Shown here one piece after another: positions 26,706 through 36,489 of a DNA stretch of 64,000 nt (the stretch's first letter is position 1; the number at the start of each line of letters is the position of its first letter). The translations under genes were made by a program, and so were the position numbers. Source of the stretch: JABGPL01 sp964387885 (GTDB lineage Bacteria > Electryoneota > AABM5-125-24 > Hatepunaeales > Hatepunaeaceae); NCBI GenBank assembly GCA_964387885.1, contig CAYLYZ010000006.1, positions 1-64,000 on the forward strand, given 5' to 3'. A model generated the notes under the pieces. That model ran no database searches, was not told the origin of the DNA, and was given only the letters and a program-made list of their open reading frames with translations.

Positions 26706-29474
26706 CTATTTCAAAATAGTCACCGGATAAATTCTATTTCCATTTAGAGTTGAGAATTGAATGTAATATTTACCGGCGGGTAGCATCTTACCATTCAGGG
26801 TGCCTGTATGAGTCCCTGCTGGTTTCCATCCATCTGTCATGTTAAAAGCAGTTTTTCCGTTGATATCAAAAAGACTAATGGTGATTAGTCCAGAATTTTG
26901 AAGAGTATAAGAAAAACGGGCAACCGAATTAAACGGATTTGGGTAAACGGTTGATATCAATACAGATACTGGATAAGCGGATTCATTCCTAATCGGAGAA
27001 CTATTCGGAGAAAAAATCCGCGCAGGAATTTCACCACCTTCTCCCCATCCATTTATGGTAAAATAGAATTCGGAATCATATACACCCCCAGGCATCTGTT
27101 CTGCAGTGAAAGTAACACCCCAAACAGCTTCTTCCCCAGGTTTCAGAAGTTCGAAATCAGCTTCAACGATGAGCCATGTCGTATAAAGTCTGAACGTAAA
27201 CATCCTGTCAAGCCTATCACCCTCACCCTCCCATATCCCGATAAGCATACCGTAGCCATTCTCAAGTCTCTGAGTTACCTCCAATCCGCCCAGAACATAT
27301 CCTTCATCCGGGGGTGTGAGATTTAGCTGTGGTGTAACTCTTCCATCATCCACGGTTACCATTGATATCAGATTGAATTCGGGATTTGGTTCGGGCAGAA
27401 TATAAACCGCACGGACGTTACCCTTCATTGCGAGTGCCTTTATTGGGAATCCGAATTCGAATCGATCCTGTTCCCACATCTCATCATCGCCTCGGATAAT
27501 AGTACCTTCAAATCCCGCATAATAAATATCCACCATCCCGTCGTTAAATGTATGATCAACAGCCAAAGCCCTGTATACTTCGAATCCGGCAGGATCAAAA
27601 TATTGTTCTCCCAGTTCTCCCTGTGTTGAAAACTCAACGATTTTATCTTCGTCTCCTCCGTAAATCAGGTGACCTCCTCCCGATCCAAGATCAAGGTATC
27701 CAGCTCCCTCAGAACCACCAGGCTGATCAAACTGGTTGATCAGTTGATAATTTTCATCGAGGTGGTAAATCTGGTTTGGATCTTCACCATTGTTTCCCCC
27801 GGAGATGAAGTAACCATCTTCCGTCCAGGCGACACCCTTAATTTCATAATCATCGGTTATTTCGCTTATGTCAATGATTTCCATCCCGACACCTTCTTGC
27901 CAGCTTTCAACCGGTGAAGCATAAATCGGGACGGTGGTTTCATTCCGGAACTCAAGAGTTACATCAACTTGCTCTCCGGGCTCAACTTCAGCTTCCAGAG
28001 TATCGGCTTCTAAACTTGCAAGGGCATTTTGTGGGAAGTGAACCCACCCACGATCGTTGGTTGAGTTGTCACTATCTTCCGGAAGATCGGGATTTCCGGT
28101 GTCTATGCAGGGTGAATCTCCAGCCAACAAACACCAGGAAGAATCCAATACAAACAATCCGGGATTTTCTTCTGAATTCCCTTCACCCTCCCATCCGAAT
28201 TTTATATTGCTGTATGTGACATTAACTCGTTCGTTTTGCCAGAAATGCGGAAGTTCGCCCCAAATGATAGAGCTGGTGAAATCGAGTCTTGCCTGTTGTG
28301 CGATGAACGCCACATTGCCCCATTGTGCACCACCAGTATTATTGATGAAAGTGCAGTTTTGGATCTCAACAATTTGATTATCAAAATTACCCCACAATGA
28401 TAGGGCTCCACCAGCTGCGAATCCTCTATTCTCATAGAACAGGTTGTGATGAATATTAGATTCAGGATTATTTAGGGCAGCTATCCCACCTCCGATTCCA
28501 GTTTCGTTCCTGATGAATCGACAGTAATAGATATCGGCATCGACATTATCTCGAAGCAGAATTCCTCCACCGTGATTCACCTCACCACCGGGACAGGTGT
28601 TGCGGATGAAGTCACACCACTCGAATACCGGCTGACTGCCTTCATGCATGAGATAGGCTCCGCCACCGTTTTCTGCATGATTCTCCCTGAAGATACAATG
28701 TGAAAGGATAGGACTCGATGCCAAGTTTGTAAACAGTCCACCCCCTCCTCCACGTGCGGTATTCAACTCAAAGGTACAATTCACGATCCGTGGATCAGAA
28801 ATGCTCTCGATGCAGATACCACCGCCTGTTCTGTCAGCCAGATTGGCAATAAATCGACACTCGATGATTGTCGGAGATGATCCGTGAACCACCTGTATTC
28901 CTCCCCCGTTATGAGCTGAGGAATTTTCATTTATCAGGCAATTTTCAATTTCCGGATCAGACTCCCAGATGGCAATACCCCCACCAAATCCAAAAGTTCG
29001 ACCAAAGGATATCCTGGAGTGCCGGATAATAACTTCGCCTCCGCGAATGAAGATGTTACCTCCGGCAGAGATCTCACTACCTCCTCCTTCACCTTGATCT
29101 CTTAATCCATATTCGACAATGCAGTAATTGAGTCGTGTGCCTTCATCGGCTTCCAGAAAACGTAAACCACCCCACCCGTCGTTTTGTTCGGAGGGCCCAA
29201 AGTAAATTGAATCTTCCTCAGTTCCCTCAGCGACCAGCGTCCCATACACGAAAAAAGAGATTCCGCTATCAGTGAGGATCTCCACTCCGGCTTCAATTGT
29301 GAGGCTTTGATTATTGGGAACCGCGATTTCACCAACAACGAGATATGGGTTGCCATCAAGATCCCAAACTCCAGTGACTTCACCCTGAACTTCTGTTTGA
29401 GATAAACCTTTAGATGCAGACAAACATACAAGAGAAACAACAATAAAAAGGAAAAGGAAGGATGTTGATTTCAT
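26706..29474 (-). CDS. T9SS cargo: parallel beta-helix protein (tandem paralogue A)
   Basis: A 922-residue sister of the 23575 protein with the same order: signal peptide ('SKGLSQ'), 'TEVQGEVTGVWDLDGNPYLVVGEI' opening, beta-helix with 'GGGI' turns, a 'VDVTLEFRNETTVPIYASPVESW' sandwich, a putative propeller and a type IX sorting tail ('STVYPNPFNSVARFSYTLQ ... PAGKYYIQFS'). Long stretches differ only by conservative changes, so the duplication is not very recent but is clear. The two may be surface proteins of overlapping or alternate specificity. No catalytic motif is visible. Confidence 0.85.
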   Translation of the reverse strand: MKSTSFLFLFIVVSLVCLSASKGLSQTEVQGEVTGVWDLDGNPYLVVGEIAVPNNQSLTIEAGVEILTDSGISFFVYGTLVAEGTEEDSIYFGPSEQNDGWGGLRFLEADEGTRLNYCIVEYGLRDQGEGGGSEISAGGNIFIRGGEVIIRHSRISFGRTFGFGGGIAIWESDPEIENCLINENSSAHNGGGIQVVHGSSPTIIECRFIANLADRTGGGICIESISDPRIVNCTFELNTARGGGGGLFTNLASSPILSHCIFRENHAENGGGAYLMHEGSQPVFEWCDFIRNTCPGGEVNHGGGILLRDNVDADIYYCRFIRNETGIGGGIAALNNPESNIHHNLFYENRGFAAGGALSLWGNFDNQIVEIQNCTFINNTGGAQWGNVAFIAQQARLDFTSSIIWGELPHFWQNERVNVTYSNIKFGWEGEGNSEENPGLFVLDSSWCLLAGDSPCIDTGNPDLPEDSDNSTNDRGWVHFPQNALASLEADTLEAEVEPGEQVDVTLEFRNETTVPIYASPVESWQEGVGMEIIDISEITDDYEIKGVAWTEDGYFISGGNNGEDPNQIYHLDENYQLINQFDQPGGSEGAGYLDLGSGGGHLIYGGDEDKIVEFSTQGELGEQYFDPAGFEVYRALAVDHTFNDGMVDIYYAGFEGTIIRGDDEMWEQDRFEFGFPIKALAMKGNVRAVYILPEPNPEFNLISMVTVDDGRVTPQLNLTPPDEGYVLGGLEVTQRLENGYGMLIGIWEGEGDRLDRMFTFRLYTTWLIVEADFELLKPGEEAVWGVTFTAEQMPGGVYDSEFYFTINGWGEGGEIPARIFSPNSSPIRNESAYPVSVLISTVYPNPFNSVARFSYTLQNSGLITISLFDINGKTAFNMTDGWKPAGTHTGTLNGKMLPAGKYYIQFSTLNGNRIYPVTILK

Positions 29475-29746
29475 GGCTCATTCCATTATCAAAGTGACAC
29501 AGGTGGTAACGGTTTCATTGCAAAAAAGTTAACCTAATAAATTTCTTCGCAATTCGCAAACAATGAATGGAGATGTTAAAGAGTTGTGTTTTGCAAGTGA
29601 TTTCAGGGCTTCACAAGCCCCAAAAATGCAGTATATTGCTTGCCCCAGACCTGAGGACTCCCTAATTGACCTAAACCACTTGACCTCGAAGGCTATTATG
29701 ATTATCTTGCTTTTAGTCTGATGCCCGATTATGATCTACAATGCAA

Positions 29747-29869
29747 GTGTGGCTTGGGCTACTTGTTGCCCAAATATCTTTACGATGTATAACTAATTAG
29801 TCAAGGAGAAAGGATTTATAACCTTTTCTTCAGTAAGGAAACCCGGGTAACAAGTAACCCGGGCCACAC
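29747..29869. repeat. Inverted pair of RAYT-type REP units
   Basis: The left unit (29747-29775) reads GTGTGG, a stem CTTGGG/CCCAAA, and the loop CTACTTGTTG. The right unit (29838-29869) is inverted with the stem CCCGGG/CCCGGG and ends in CCACAC. About 60 bases separate them. They lie upstream of the NfeD-like gene, and the rest of the 29475-29947 spacer shows no other structure. Confidence 0.8.
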
Positions 29870-29947
29870 AAACACAAATTGTTGAAATAAGAATCACAAT
29901 CAGACAACCCGCACAGCAAAGCAGTAAATTCCAAAGAGGAGGAAATC

Positions 29948-30547
29948 ATGTCGGAATGGTGGGATGCCCTTACAACGATAGAGAAGACCTATGTGGGCTT
30001 CGCGTTTCCTTTCACTCTGCTCACAATTATCCAGTTAATACTTGAAATGACGGGTTTAGCCGACCATGCGGGAGGTGATACTGATCTTGATGCAGGCGGT
30101 TTCGATCATAGTGGTTTTCTCGATCATTTTGGATTCTTCAGCGTTCGCAACCTTATCTATTTTATGATGATGTTCGGCTGGACGGGTCTGGCTTGCTCAA
30201 AGATTGGGTTGCCGATTATTATTTCTCTGCCTTTGGGAGTAATTGCCGGATTACTGACGACAGTGATTATCGGCTATATCTTTTACTTAATGAGCAGACT
30301 TACTGAAACCGGTAATGTGACAGTTTCGAGTGCCGTCGGGAAAATCGGGAAAGTATATCTGCCAATTCCTGAAAAAAGGTCTGGAAATGGTGTCATTCAG
30401 GTAGTAATGCAGGGAGTCACCCAGGAATTGGAAGCTCTCACTGATGGTGAAAAGCTCGATTCAGGAGCTTCAGTTCAGGTCATCGAGGCAATTGGTCCGA
30501 ATCTTGTTCTGGTAATTGGTTCGGATGTTTTTGCGGCTAATCAGTAA
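29948..30547 (+). CDS. NfeD/YuaF-like membrane protein, flotillin partner
   Basis: A 199-residue protein with an N-terminal membrane helix, an Asp/Gly/His-rich loop, two further helices (about 70-88 and 95-118) and a C-terminal OB-fold-like domain ('VTVSSAVGKIGKVYLPIPE ... GASVQVIEAIGPNLVLVI'). This is the plan of NfeD-like proteins such as Bacillus YuaF. They are encoded next to flotillins and influence membrane-microdomain organisation. A strong AGGAGG ribosome site precedes the ATG. The flotillin gene begins 49 bases after its stop. Confidence 0.75.
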   Translation: MSEWWDALTTIEKTYVGFAFPFTLLTIIQLILEMTGLADHAGGDTDLDAGGFDHSGFLDHFGFFSVRNLIYFMMMFGWTGLACSKIGLPIIISLPLGVIAGLLTTVIIGYIFYLMSRLTETGNVTVSSAVGKIGKVYLPIPEKRSGNGVIQVVMQGVTQELEALTDGEKLDSGASVQVIEAIGPNLVLVIGSDVFAANQ

Positions 30548-30596
30548 TGTTTGATAAACATAGAATGCATATAAACCCTGTAAAACAGGAGTTAAA

Positions 30597-32045
30597 ATGG
30601 AATTATTAATACCAATCACAGCATTAGTTTTTATCGTATTTGCTGTTCTTATCGGAGCGATGCGGCGCTACAAGAGGTGTCCTTCCGATAAACTGCTTGT
30701 AATCTACGGTAAAACCGGTAGGGATGTCGAAGGGGTGGCACGTAGCGCTAAATGTATACACGGTGGCGCAGCATTTGTCTGGCCATTAATTCAGAGCTAC
30801 GAATATCTTGATTTGAAGCCGATCACAATTGATATCAACCTCCGCAGTGCATTATCCAAGCAGAACATCCGTATCCACGTACCATCGATTTTTACAGTCG
30901 CTGTTTCGGCACAGGAAGGTACCATGCTAAACGCTGCTGTAAGGCTGCTCGGGTTCACAAAAGATGCAATTCGCGAAACCGCGGAGAACATCATCATCGG
31001 TCAGCTTCGTGCGGTTGTTGCAACAATGGCAATTGAGGAGATCAATGTCGACCGTGAGAAATTCCTCGAAAACGTAAGAGTCAGCGTTGGTACCGAGCTA
31101 ACTAAGATCGGTCTGAACCTGATCAACGTTAACATCAAGGATATTGCAGACGAAAGTGGCTATATTGAAGCTCTCGGTAAGGAGGCCGCAGCGCGAGCAA
31201 TCAACGAAGCGAAGAAAGTCGTCGCTGAGCGAAACAGAGACGGTGACATCGGTAAAGCCAGGGCTGAGCAGGATCAGCGAATCCAGGTTGCAGATGCAGA
31301 TTCTAAGGCTGTTACCGGTGAAAACTCAGCCAAAGTCGCCATCGCAAACAGTAACTCAGATCGTCGTGAGCGAGAAGCAGAAGCTGAAAAACGAGCTAAA
31401 GCTGCTGAGCGAGTTCAAGCTGCAAAGGCAAAGGAAGAATCATATGTTGCTGAAGAGGCTGCTGAGAAAACCCGTGCTGAACGTGATAGAGCGTCCATGA
31501 AAGCAGACACCATCGTTCCGGCTCAGATTGCCAAGGAACGTGTCGAAATCGAAGCTGAAGCGGCTGCTGAAAAACTCAGAAGGGAAGCGAAAGGTATGGG
31601 TGACGCAACATATAACGAGATGGAAGGTGAAGCTCGCGGTATTAACGAGATCCTGACCAACCGCGCAGAAGGCCTGAAACGAATCGTGGAAGCTGCCGGT
31701 ACGGACGCGAACGCTGCTGCATTATTGATGGTTGTTGAAAAATTGACCGAAATCGCCCAGATCCAGGTCGAAGCTATCAAGGGCATCCAGATCGACAAGG
31801 TCACAGTCTGGGACAACCTCGGTGGAGGGGGCGATGGCGATGGCAAACCCGCCACGGCCAAGTTCATGTCCGGCATGTTGGGCGCATTGCCCCAATGGGA
31901 TCAGTTGTTCAAGTCAGTTGGATTTAACCTCTCTGATTTGTTTTCGAATGCTCCAGATCAGCAGGCAGTATTGCAGCAGGTAGAACCACCGGTGGAAGAT
32001 GTACCTCCGGTTGAAGAAGTAGAAGAGGGTGAAGGGGAAGAGTAG
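30597..32045 (+). CDS. floT: Flotillin family (SPFH domain) protein
   Basis: A membrane scaffold of functional microdomains. The 482-residue protein has an N-terminal membrane hairpin (1-22) and an SPFH/PHB domain (about 25-200, 'CPSDKLLVIYGK', 'ALSKQNIRIHVPSIFTVAV', 'AEFSQ'-like region replaced by 'EGTMLNAAVRLLG'). A long Ala/Glu/Lys coiled coil (about 200-345) is typical of flotillins. The C-terminal part contains 'VTVWDNLGGGGDGDG' and an acidic tail rich in Pro, Val and Glu. An AGGAG site and the preceding nfeD-like gene support a two-gene operon, closed by the terminator at 32061. Confidence 0.9.
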   Translation: MELLIPITALVFIVFAVLIGAMRRYKRCPSDKLLVIYGKTGRDVEGVARSAKCIHGGAAFVWPLIQSYEYLDLKPITIDINLRSALSKQNIRIHVPSIFTVAVSAQEGTMLNAAVRLLGFTKDAIRETAENIIIGQLRAVVATMAIEEINVDREKFLENVRVSVGTELTKIGLNLINVNIKDIADESGYIEALGKEAAARAINEAKKVVAERNRDGDIGKARAEQDQRIQVADADSKAVTGENSAKVAIANSNSDRREREAEAEKRAKAAERVQAAKAKEESYVAEEAAEKTRAERDRASMKADTIVPAQIAKERVEIEAEAAAEKLRREAKGMGDATYNEMEGEARGINEILTNRAEGLKRIVEAAGTDANAAALLMVVEKLTEIAQIQVEAIKGIQIDKVTVWDNLGGGGDGDGKPATAKFMSGMLGALPQWDQLFKSVGFNLSDLFSNAPDQQAVLQQVEPPVEDVPPVEEVEEGEGEE

Positions 32046-32060
32046 ATTGTAATTGTTAGA

Positions 32061-32101
32061 AAAGCCCGGACTGTTTTTGGATGGTTCGGGCTTATTTTTT
32101 T
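32061..32101 (+). terminator. Intrinsic terminator after flotillin
   Basis: AAGCCCGGAC pairs with GTTCGGGCTT (one G-T pair) around a T-rich loop. A run of T with one A follows (32093-32101). Confidence 0.85.
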
Positions 32102-32117
32102 ATTAGTACAAACAACC

Positions 32118-32150
32118 GTGTGGCCCTGGCTACTTGTTGCCAGGGTTTCC
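32118..32150 (+). repeat. RAYT-type REP unit
   Basis: GTGTGG, stem CCCTGG/CCAGGG, loop CTACTTGTTG, then TTTCCTTAC. The following ~140 bases are a diverged copy of the sequence after the REP unit at 39156. Confidence 0.85.
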
Positions 32151-32202
32151 TTACTTGACTCAATTACCTGACAGTACCTGCCGGGCAATCATCTTACCTG
32201 TC

Positions 32203-32290
32203 TTATATTCCCATAGCGTTTTTAGCTGCAAACCGAATTGACTCTTGAATAACAGTTTTCCCAATCTCTTTGATCATTGAGTTCTTCAAA
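32203..32290 (-). pseudogene. Remnant of the gene family at 39241
   Basis: The last 26 residues of this frame ('NSMIKEIGKTVIQESIRFAA', then 'KNAMGI') match the C-terminus of the 39241-39528 product at 22 of 26 positions. The match ends abruptly upstream. The stop lies exactly 85 bases from the REP unit, as it does in the other copy (32118 to 32203; 39156 to 39241). Confidence 0.7.
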
Positions 32291-32344
32291 TCTCTTTGGC
32301 ATTGCGAATAGATAAAATAATTTACGAAAAATGTCTGATTACCT

Positions 32345-32377
32345 GTGTGACCCGGGGTATTCATTGCCCGGATTTCC
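32345..32377 (+). repeat. Diverged RAYT-type REP unit
   Basis: GTGTGA, stem CCCGGG/CCCGGA, loop GTATTCATTG, then TTTCC. Both loop and stem differ from the main form, but edges and spacing are kept. Confidence 0.55.
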
Positions 32378-32445
32378 ATATTTGACGTAATATAAGTCAA
32401 CTAATGTGCGATCACTAGAAAAGGCGATTAAGATTAGTAAAGTAA

Positions 32446-32473
32446 CTTGGGCAACAGGTAACCCAAGCCACAC
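32446..32473 (-). repeat. RAYT-type REP unit, inverted
   Basis: Read on the minus strand: GTGTGG, stem CTTGGG/CCCAAG, with a changed loop (TTACCTGTTG). It closes the segment opened by the unit at 32118. Confidence 0.8.
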
Positions 32474-32571
32474 GACCTCTTCAACAGCATAAGCCTTCCC
32501 TACCGAACCAACATCAACTAAATAATCTGTTCTTTCCTTCCTACATTCGTTAAATATAGGGCGTACTTTTG

Positions 32572-35500
32572 CTAACTATCCAAAACAACTCTTACTTTCC
32601 GTATAAGGTCGATTATTCTAAAAGGTTTTTGCAGATAAGGTTTACCCGGTTGTAAGACTCCTGAATGCACTATTCCGTTGGATGTATATCCTGACATGTA
32701 GAGAACTTTAATATCCGGTTGTTTTTCCTGTACTTTATTTATGAACTCAACACCACCCATATTCGGCATTATTATATCTGATACGATCAAATCAACCGGT
32801 TTCTTAAGCTTCTTGAATAACGTTAAGCCTTCTTCACCATCCTTGGCAGTTGTAATCCTATACCCCTGTTGTTTCAATACGTCAAATGCCAATTCACGTA
32901 CTCCTTTTTCGTCTTCAACCAGTAGAATTGTCTCAGTTCCTATCGGTAGTTTTTTGCCTCCGACATCAGGGACGAGTTCATCAACTTTTTCCTCACTCAT
33001 AGGCAGGTAGATCTTAAACGTGGTGCCTTCATCAAGTTCACTGTAAATCCATATGTTTCCACCACTTTGCTTGACAATCCCATAAACGGTTGCGAGACCT
33101 AATCCCGTTCCCCTACCCTCGGTTTTAGTGGTGAAGAAAGGTTCAAAGACCTTTTCCATTACCTCATCTGACATTCCACAACCGTTATCACTTAAGGCTA
33201 ACATTACATGAGGTCCTGGAGTAACATCCGGATGTAGTCGCGCATACTCTTCATCCAGATAAACATTGTGGGTTTCAATATAGAGTTTGCCTCCTTCAGG
33301 CATAGCATCACGAGCGTTTGCTGCAAGATTAACAATTATCTGTTGCATTTGTCCGGGATCGGCTTTTACATTCCACAATTGCTCTTCCGAATCGGTCTCG
33401 AGATCTATGTCCTCGCCAATTATGCGTTGTAACATCTTTTCTATATTGGTTACAATATCATCTAATCTGATGACTTTCGGTTCGAGAGTCTGTTTGCGGC
33501 TAAATGCAAGTAACTGTTGGGTTAAATCAGCTGCACTATGACCAGCTTTGAGAATTTCGTCAAGATTTTTATACAACTCATCTTTTTCATCAAGAGTTAT
33601 TAAAGCAATTTCTGAATAACCGATTATTACAGTTAGCAGGTTGTTAAAATCATGGGCAATACCACCTGCTAACTGACCGATTCCCTCCATTTTTTGAGCT
33701 TGTTGGAATTTCTCTTCAAGTAATTTTTCTTCAGTAATATCAGTATAGAAACTGACAGTGGATTTTCTTTCGTTAATAAAAAGCCCAGTTGAGCTGATAT
33801 CTGCGTATATTACTGAACCATCCTTTCGTAAACATGGAGTATCAGCAACTAAAGACTTGTCTCCACGAGCCTGGGCTTCAAATTCAGAGATCACATGTTG
33901 TAGGGACTCGTCTGGGTGTAGATCTTTTCTACTCATTTCTTTGAGCTCATCTTCTGAGTAATCAAACATTTTGCATAATGCTGAATTGACATAAACAAAC
34001 CTCCCTGAATTATTATCAGTTATTAGAATCCCTTCGGGAGATCCTTCAAAAAGTGCCCTATATCTTTCTTCAGATTCACGCAGTGCTAATTCTGCACGTT
34101 TGCGTTTCAGAGCCTCCACAAGGGCGATGGATAAGCTCTCAATAGCTTCCTGATCTGCATCCTGGTAGCCACCTTGTTTGTTTGCCAAACCAATCATGCC
34201 AATAATTTCGCCAGAATGTTTCAATGGCACGCCAAGGAACTGGTTTATCTTCGGATGGCCTTCGGGAGTACCAATACTTTCGGGGTGATCCGTCAAATCA
34301 TTCACAATTTGACTTTCCCCTTTTAGTAATGCCTGCCCCCAGATTCCTCCGATTTCCATATCCTTACTGAGTGCAATCGCCTCTGATTCCGCAATTTTGC
34401 AGATTGCCCAACCTAAATCACCATAGGATAATGTATCAAATCTACCTGCTTCGTTGATTACGCCTATTAAACCATATTCGCTGCCTGTTAATTTTTCTGC
34501 CATGTTAATACAAGTATAGGCTACTTCTTCTTCTGTTTCGCAGACTAAAGTCTCGCGAAAGACATTATTGATTGCCTCAACTATAGCGGTGTTTCTCTTT
34601 AACAATTCCCCTGCTTCATTACGTTCGGTGATATCACGCAAAATGCCTAAAACAGCCTTTCCGTCTTTGTATGCAATCTCATTTACGGAGGCTTCAACAT
34701 CTATTCGTTTTTCTTCTTTGTTTAAAACGGAAAATTCATATCGGGAATCAGGTTTTATTCCCTCTGTTCGCATTTTTTGCCTCTCTTCGATAAGTGTTCT
34801 GCTTTCGGGAGCAATAAGTTGCCAAAAAGTAAAATCCGGATTGTTAATTTCTTCGTGTGAGCACTGTATCATATCAAGAAAACGTCTATTGACTATATCG
34901 AATTTGTTTCCGTAAAGTACATAGATTGCATCGTTTGAATGTTCAATCACATCTTTGAAATTTCCTTCAGATTCTCGTAAGGCTTCCTCTGTCAGTACTC
35001 GATTTGTGATATCCTGGACGGTACCAAATGACCTAATTGGTTTACCTTCTTCATTGTAGTATGTTTCGCACAGTTCATTCACATATTTGACCTTTCCGTC
35101 ATTCAACAACAACCGGTGAACCATGCTGTAGGGCGTTTTATTCTTTAACGATTCTTTATAAGTCCTGTCCGTCATTTCTCTATCTTCAGGATGAATGTTA
35201 TCAAGAAATGTTTCATAGGTCCCACCGAATTCTTCAGGGGAGATTTCAAATATTTGAAATACTTCATCAGACCATTTAAGTTCATTTGTTTTCAGATCAA
35301 GATCCCAATTGCCTAATTGGGCAATTTGCTGAGCTTGAGACAGTGAGCTTTCACTTAACTTAAGTGAATTATACACTAATTCACGCTCACGAACACGTCT
35401 CAGAATCAATCGGGTGCTTAAGATAATCCCACAAAGACCAATTAGCCAAAGGATTCCGTGTCCTAATCCAAGGACTAAAATATGTCTGGCTGAAGTTTCT

Positions 35501-36129
35501 ATGTATGGATCCATTGGAACGGAAACGCTAATTCCTCCTCTTACATCACCTTCTTTGTACCCTTGATGAGCATGGCATTTAAGACAACTTTTCTCAGTGA
35601 TCATCGGACGCATTAGAAACAGATGTTTCTTACCTTCTATATCCTCAACAGAAGTAACCTCTTTTATTCCGTTGTTGAGATGTTCTAATGCAGTAATCTC
35701 ACAATTGTCCGGTGCATTTTCAGGTCGGATTGGATTAAGACTTGTTATGTGACCTCGCAGTCCATATTGTTCGATTCCCCGCTCAATAACCTGGCGTGTC
35801 ATATATGCTGGATTCATTAATGTGAGTTTCTTACCCGAAGGTGTTACAATATCTCGTTCTTTTATATGTGACAGGTAAGGATTGGGAGGTGTATCTTCAG
35901 TCATTGGTACATAAACACCGCCATGAGATGCTGCCCAGCGTCGATAGACAAGATCCTTGTTATATACTCCTCTTGCCTCAGCTTTAGCAAAATATAATGC
36001 ATCAAGTTTCTCACCCTGAATGTTCCAATACAAAGATCCCCCAACTAATATTGTCCAAAATACGATCAATCCGATGAAGTAGCGTCTCCAGCGTTGGGAT
36101 GGGATTCTGGTTTTCCTGGATTCATTCAT
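32572..36129 (-). CDS. Hybrid histidine kinase with DUF3365 heme-type sensor, PAS, GAF and receiver domains
   Basis: A membrane sensor that should autophosphorylate and pass phosphate to its own receiver. I start at the ATG at 36129 (AGAGG upstream; an in-frame ATG lies at 36186), giving 1185 residues. Order: a membrane helix (about 18-38); a DUF3365/Tll0287-like periplasmic domain ending with a c-type heme motif CLKCH (Cys 182, Cys 185, His 186); a second helix (about 215-240); two PAS domains; a GAF domain ('GSEYGLIGVINEAGRFDTLSYG'); a third PAS; HisKA ('GGIAHDFNNLLTVIIGYSEIAL'); HATPase ('NLAANARDAMP', 'DNGCGMSDEV', 'GRGTGLGLATVYGIV'); and a C-terminal receiver ('DLIVSDIIMPNMGG'). Redox or small-gas sensing is inferred. 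No output regulator is adjacent. Confidence 0.88.
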   Translation of the reverse strand: MNESRKTRIPSQRWRRYFIGLIVFWTILVGGSLYWNIQGEKLDALYFAKAEARGVYNKDLVYRRWAASHGGVYVPMTEDTPPNPYLSHIKERDIVTPSGKKLTLMNPAYMTRQVIERGIEQYGLRGHITSLNPIRPENAPDNCEITALEHLNNGIKEVTSVEDIEGKKHLFLMRPMITEKSCLKCHAHQGYKEGDVRGGISVSVPMDPYIETSARHILVLGLGHGILWLIGLCGIILSTRLILRRVRERELVYNSLKLSESSLSQAQQIAQLGNWDLDLKTNELKWSDEVFQIFEISPEEFGGTYETFLDNIHPEDREMTDRTYKESLKNKTPYSMVHRLLLNDGKVKYVNELCETYYNEEGKPIRSFGTVQDITNRVLTEEALRESEGNFKDVIEHSNDAIYVLYGNKFDIVNRRFLDMIQCSHEEINNPDFTFWQLIAPESRTLIEERQKMRTEGIKPDSRYEFSVLNKEEKRIDVEASVNEIAYKDGKAVLGILRDITERNEAGELLKRNTAIVEAINNVFRETLVCETEEEVAYTCINMAEKLTGSEYGLIGVINEAGRFDTLSYGDLGWAICKIAESEAIALSKDMEIGGIWGQALLKGESQIVNDLTDHPESIGTPEGHPKINQFLGVPLKHSGEIIGMIGLANKQGGYQDADQEAIESLSIALVEALKRKRAELALRESEERYRALFEGSPEGILITDNNSGRFVYVNSALCKMFDYSEDELKEMSRKDLHPDESLQHVISEFEAQARGDKSLVADTPCLRKDGSVIYADISSTGLFINERKSTVSFYTDITEEKLLEEKFQQAQKMEGIGQLAGGIAHDFNNLLTVIIGYSEIALITLDEKDELYKNLDEILKAGHSAADLTQQLLAFSRKQTLEPKVIRLDDIVTNIEKMLQRIIGEDIDLETDSEEQLWNVKADPGQMQQIIVNLAANARDAMPEGGKLYIETHNVYLDEEYARLHPDVTPGPHVMLALSDNGCGMSDEVMEKVFEPFFTTKTEGRGTGLGLATVYGIVKQSGGNIWIYSELDEGTTFKIYLPMSEEKVDELVPDVGGKKLPIGTETILLVEDEKGVRELAFDVLKQQGYRITTAKDGEEGLTLFKKLKKPVDLIVSDIIMPNMGGVEFINKVQEKQPDIKVLYMSGYTSNGIVHSGVLQPGKPYLQKPFRIIDLIRKVRVVLDS

Positions 36130-36489
36130 AATGTTTATCCTCTTCCGTAAGTTATAGGAACCAGGTATTTTTATTAGAGCTTTCATAATAGCGGTACACC
36201 TGTCTAAAAATCAGTATAACAAATAATTCTACGAACCAGGGGATATGCGTGAAATTTAAGAGAAATAAATAATTAATTAATCAAATCCTTTGCCCGGATT
36301 CTCATATAATAGTAAGATGAATTTTGAAATGCAATGCATCTGCAAATTAAAATCCAACAATTATGACTCGCATATTTGGTCAATTGCATGGTATCAATAA
36401 ATAATAACAACTCCAAATCGAATCAAATTGGTTCTTTATTTTAACTGTCTTCTTGTTTAATTAAATGGTGGCAGCCCTATGGGACACTC
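36130..36489. other. AT-rich spacer upstream of the kinase
   Basis: This spacer lies between the start of the histidine kinase and the stop of the next gene on the same strand, so it should hold the kinase promoter. I recognise no box, hairpin or gene in it. Confidence 0.4.

Noticed and set aside
29747..29775. Sigma-54 promoter (TGGCTTGG...TTGC)
   Set aside because: The spacing between TGGC and TTGC is wrong; the words belong to the REP unit.
32203..32400. 65-residue intact gene
   Set aside because: Its first half is read through a REP palindrome (32345-32377); only the last 26 residues match the 39241 product, so it is a remnant.
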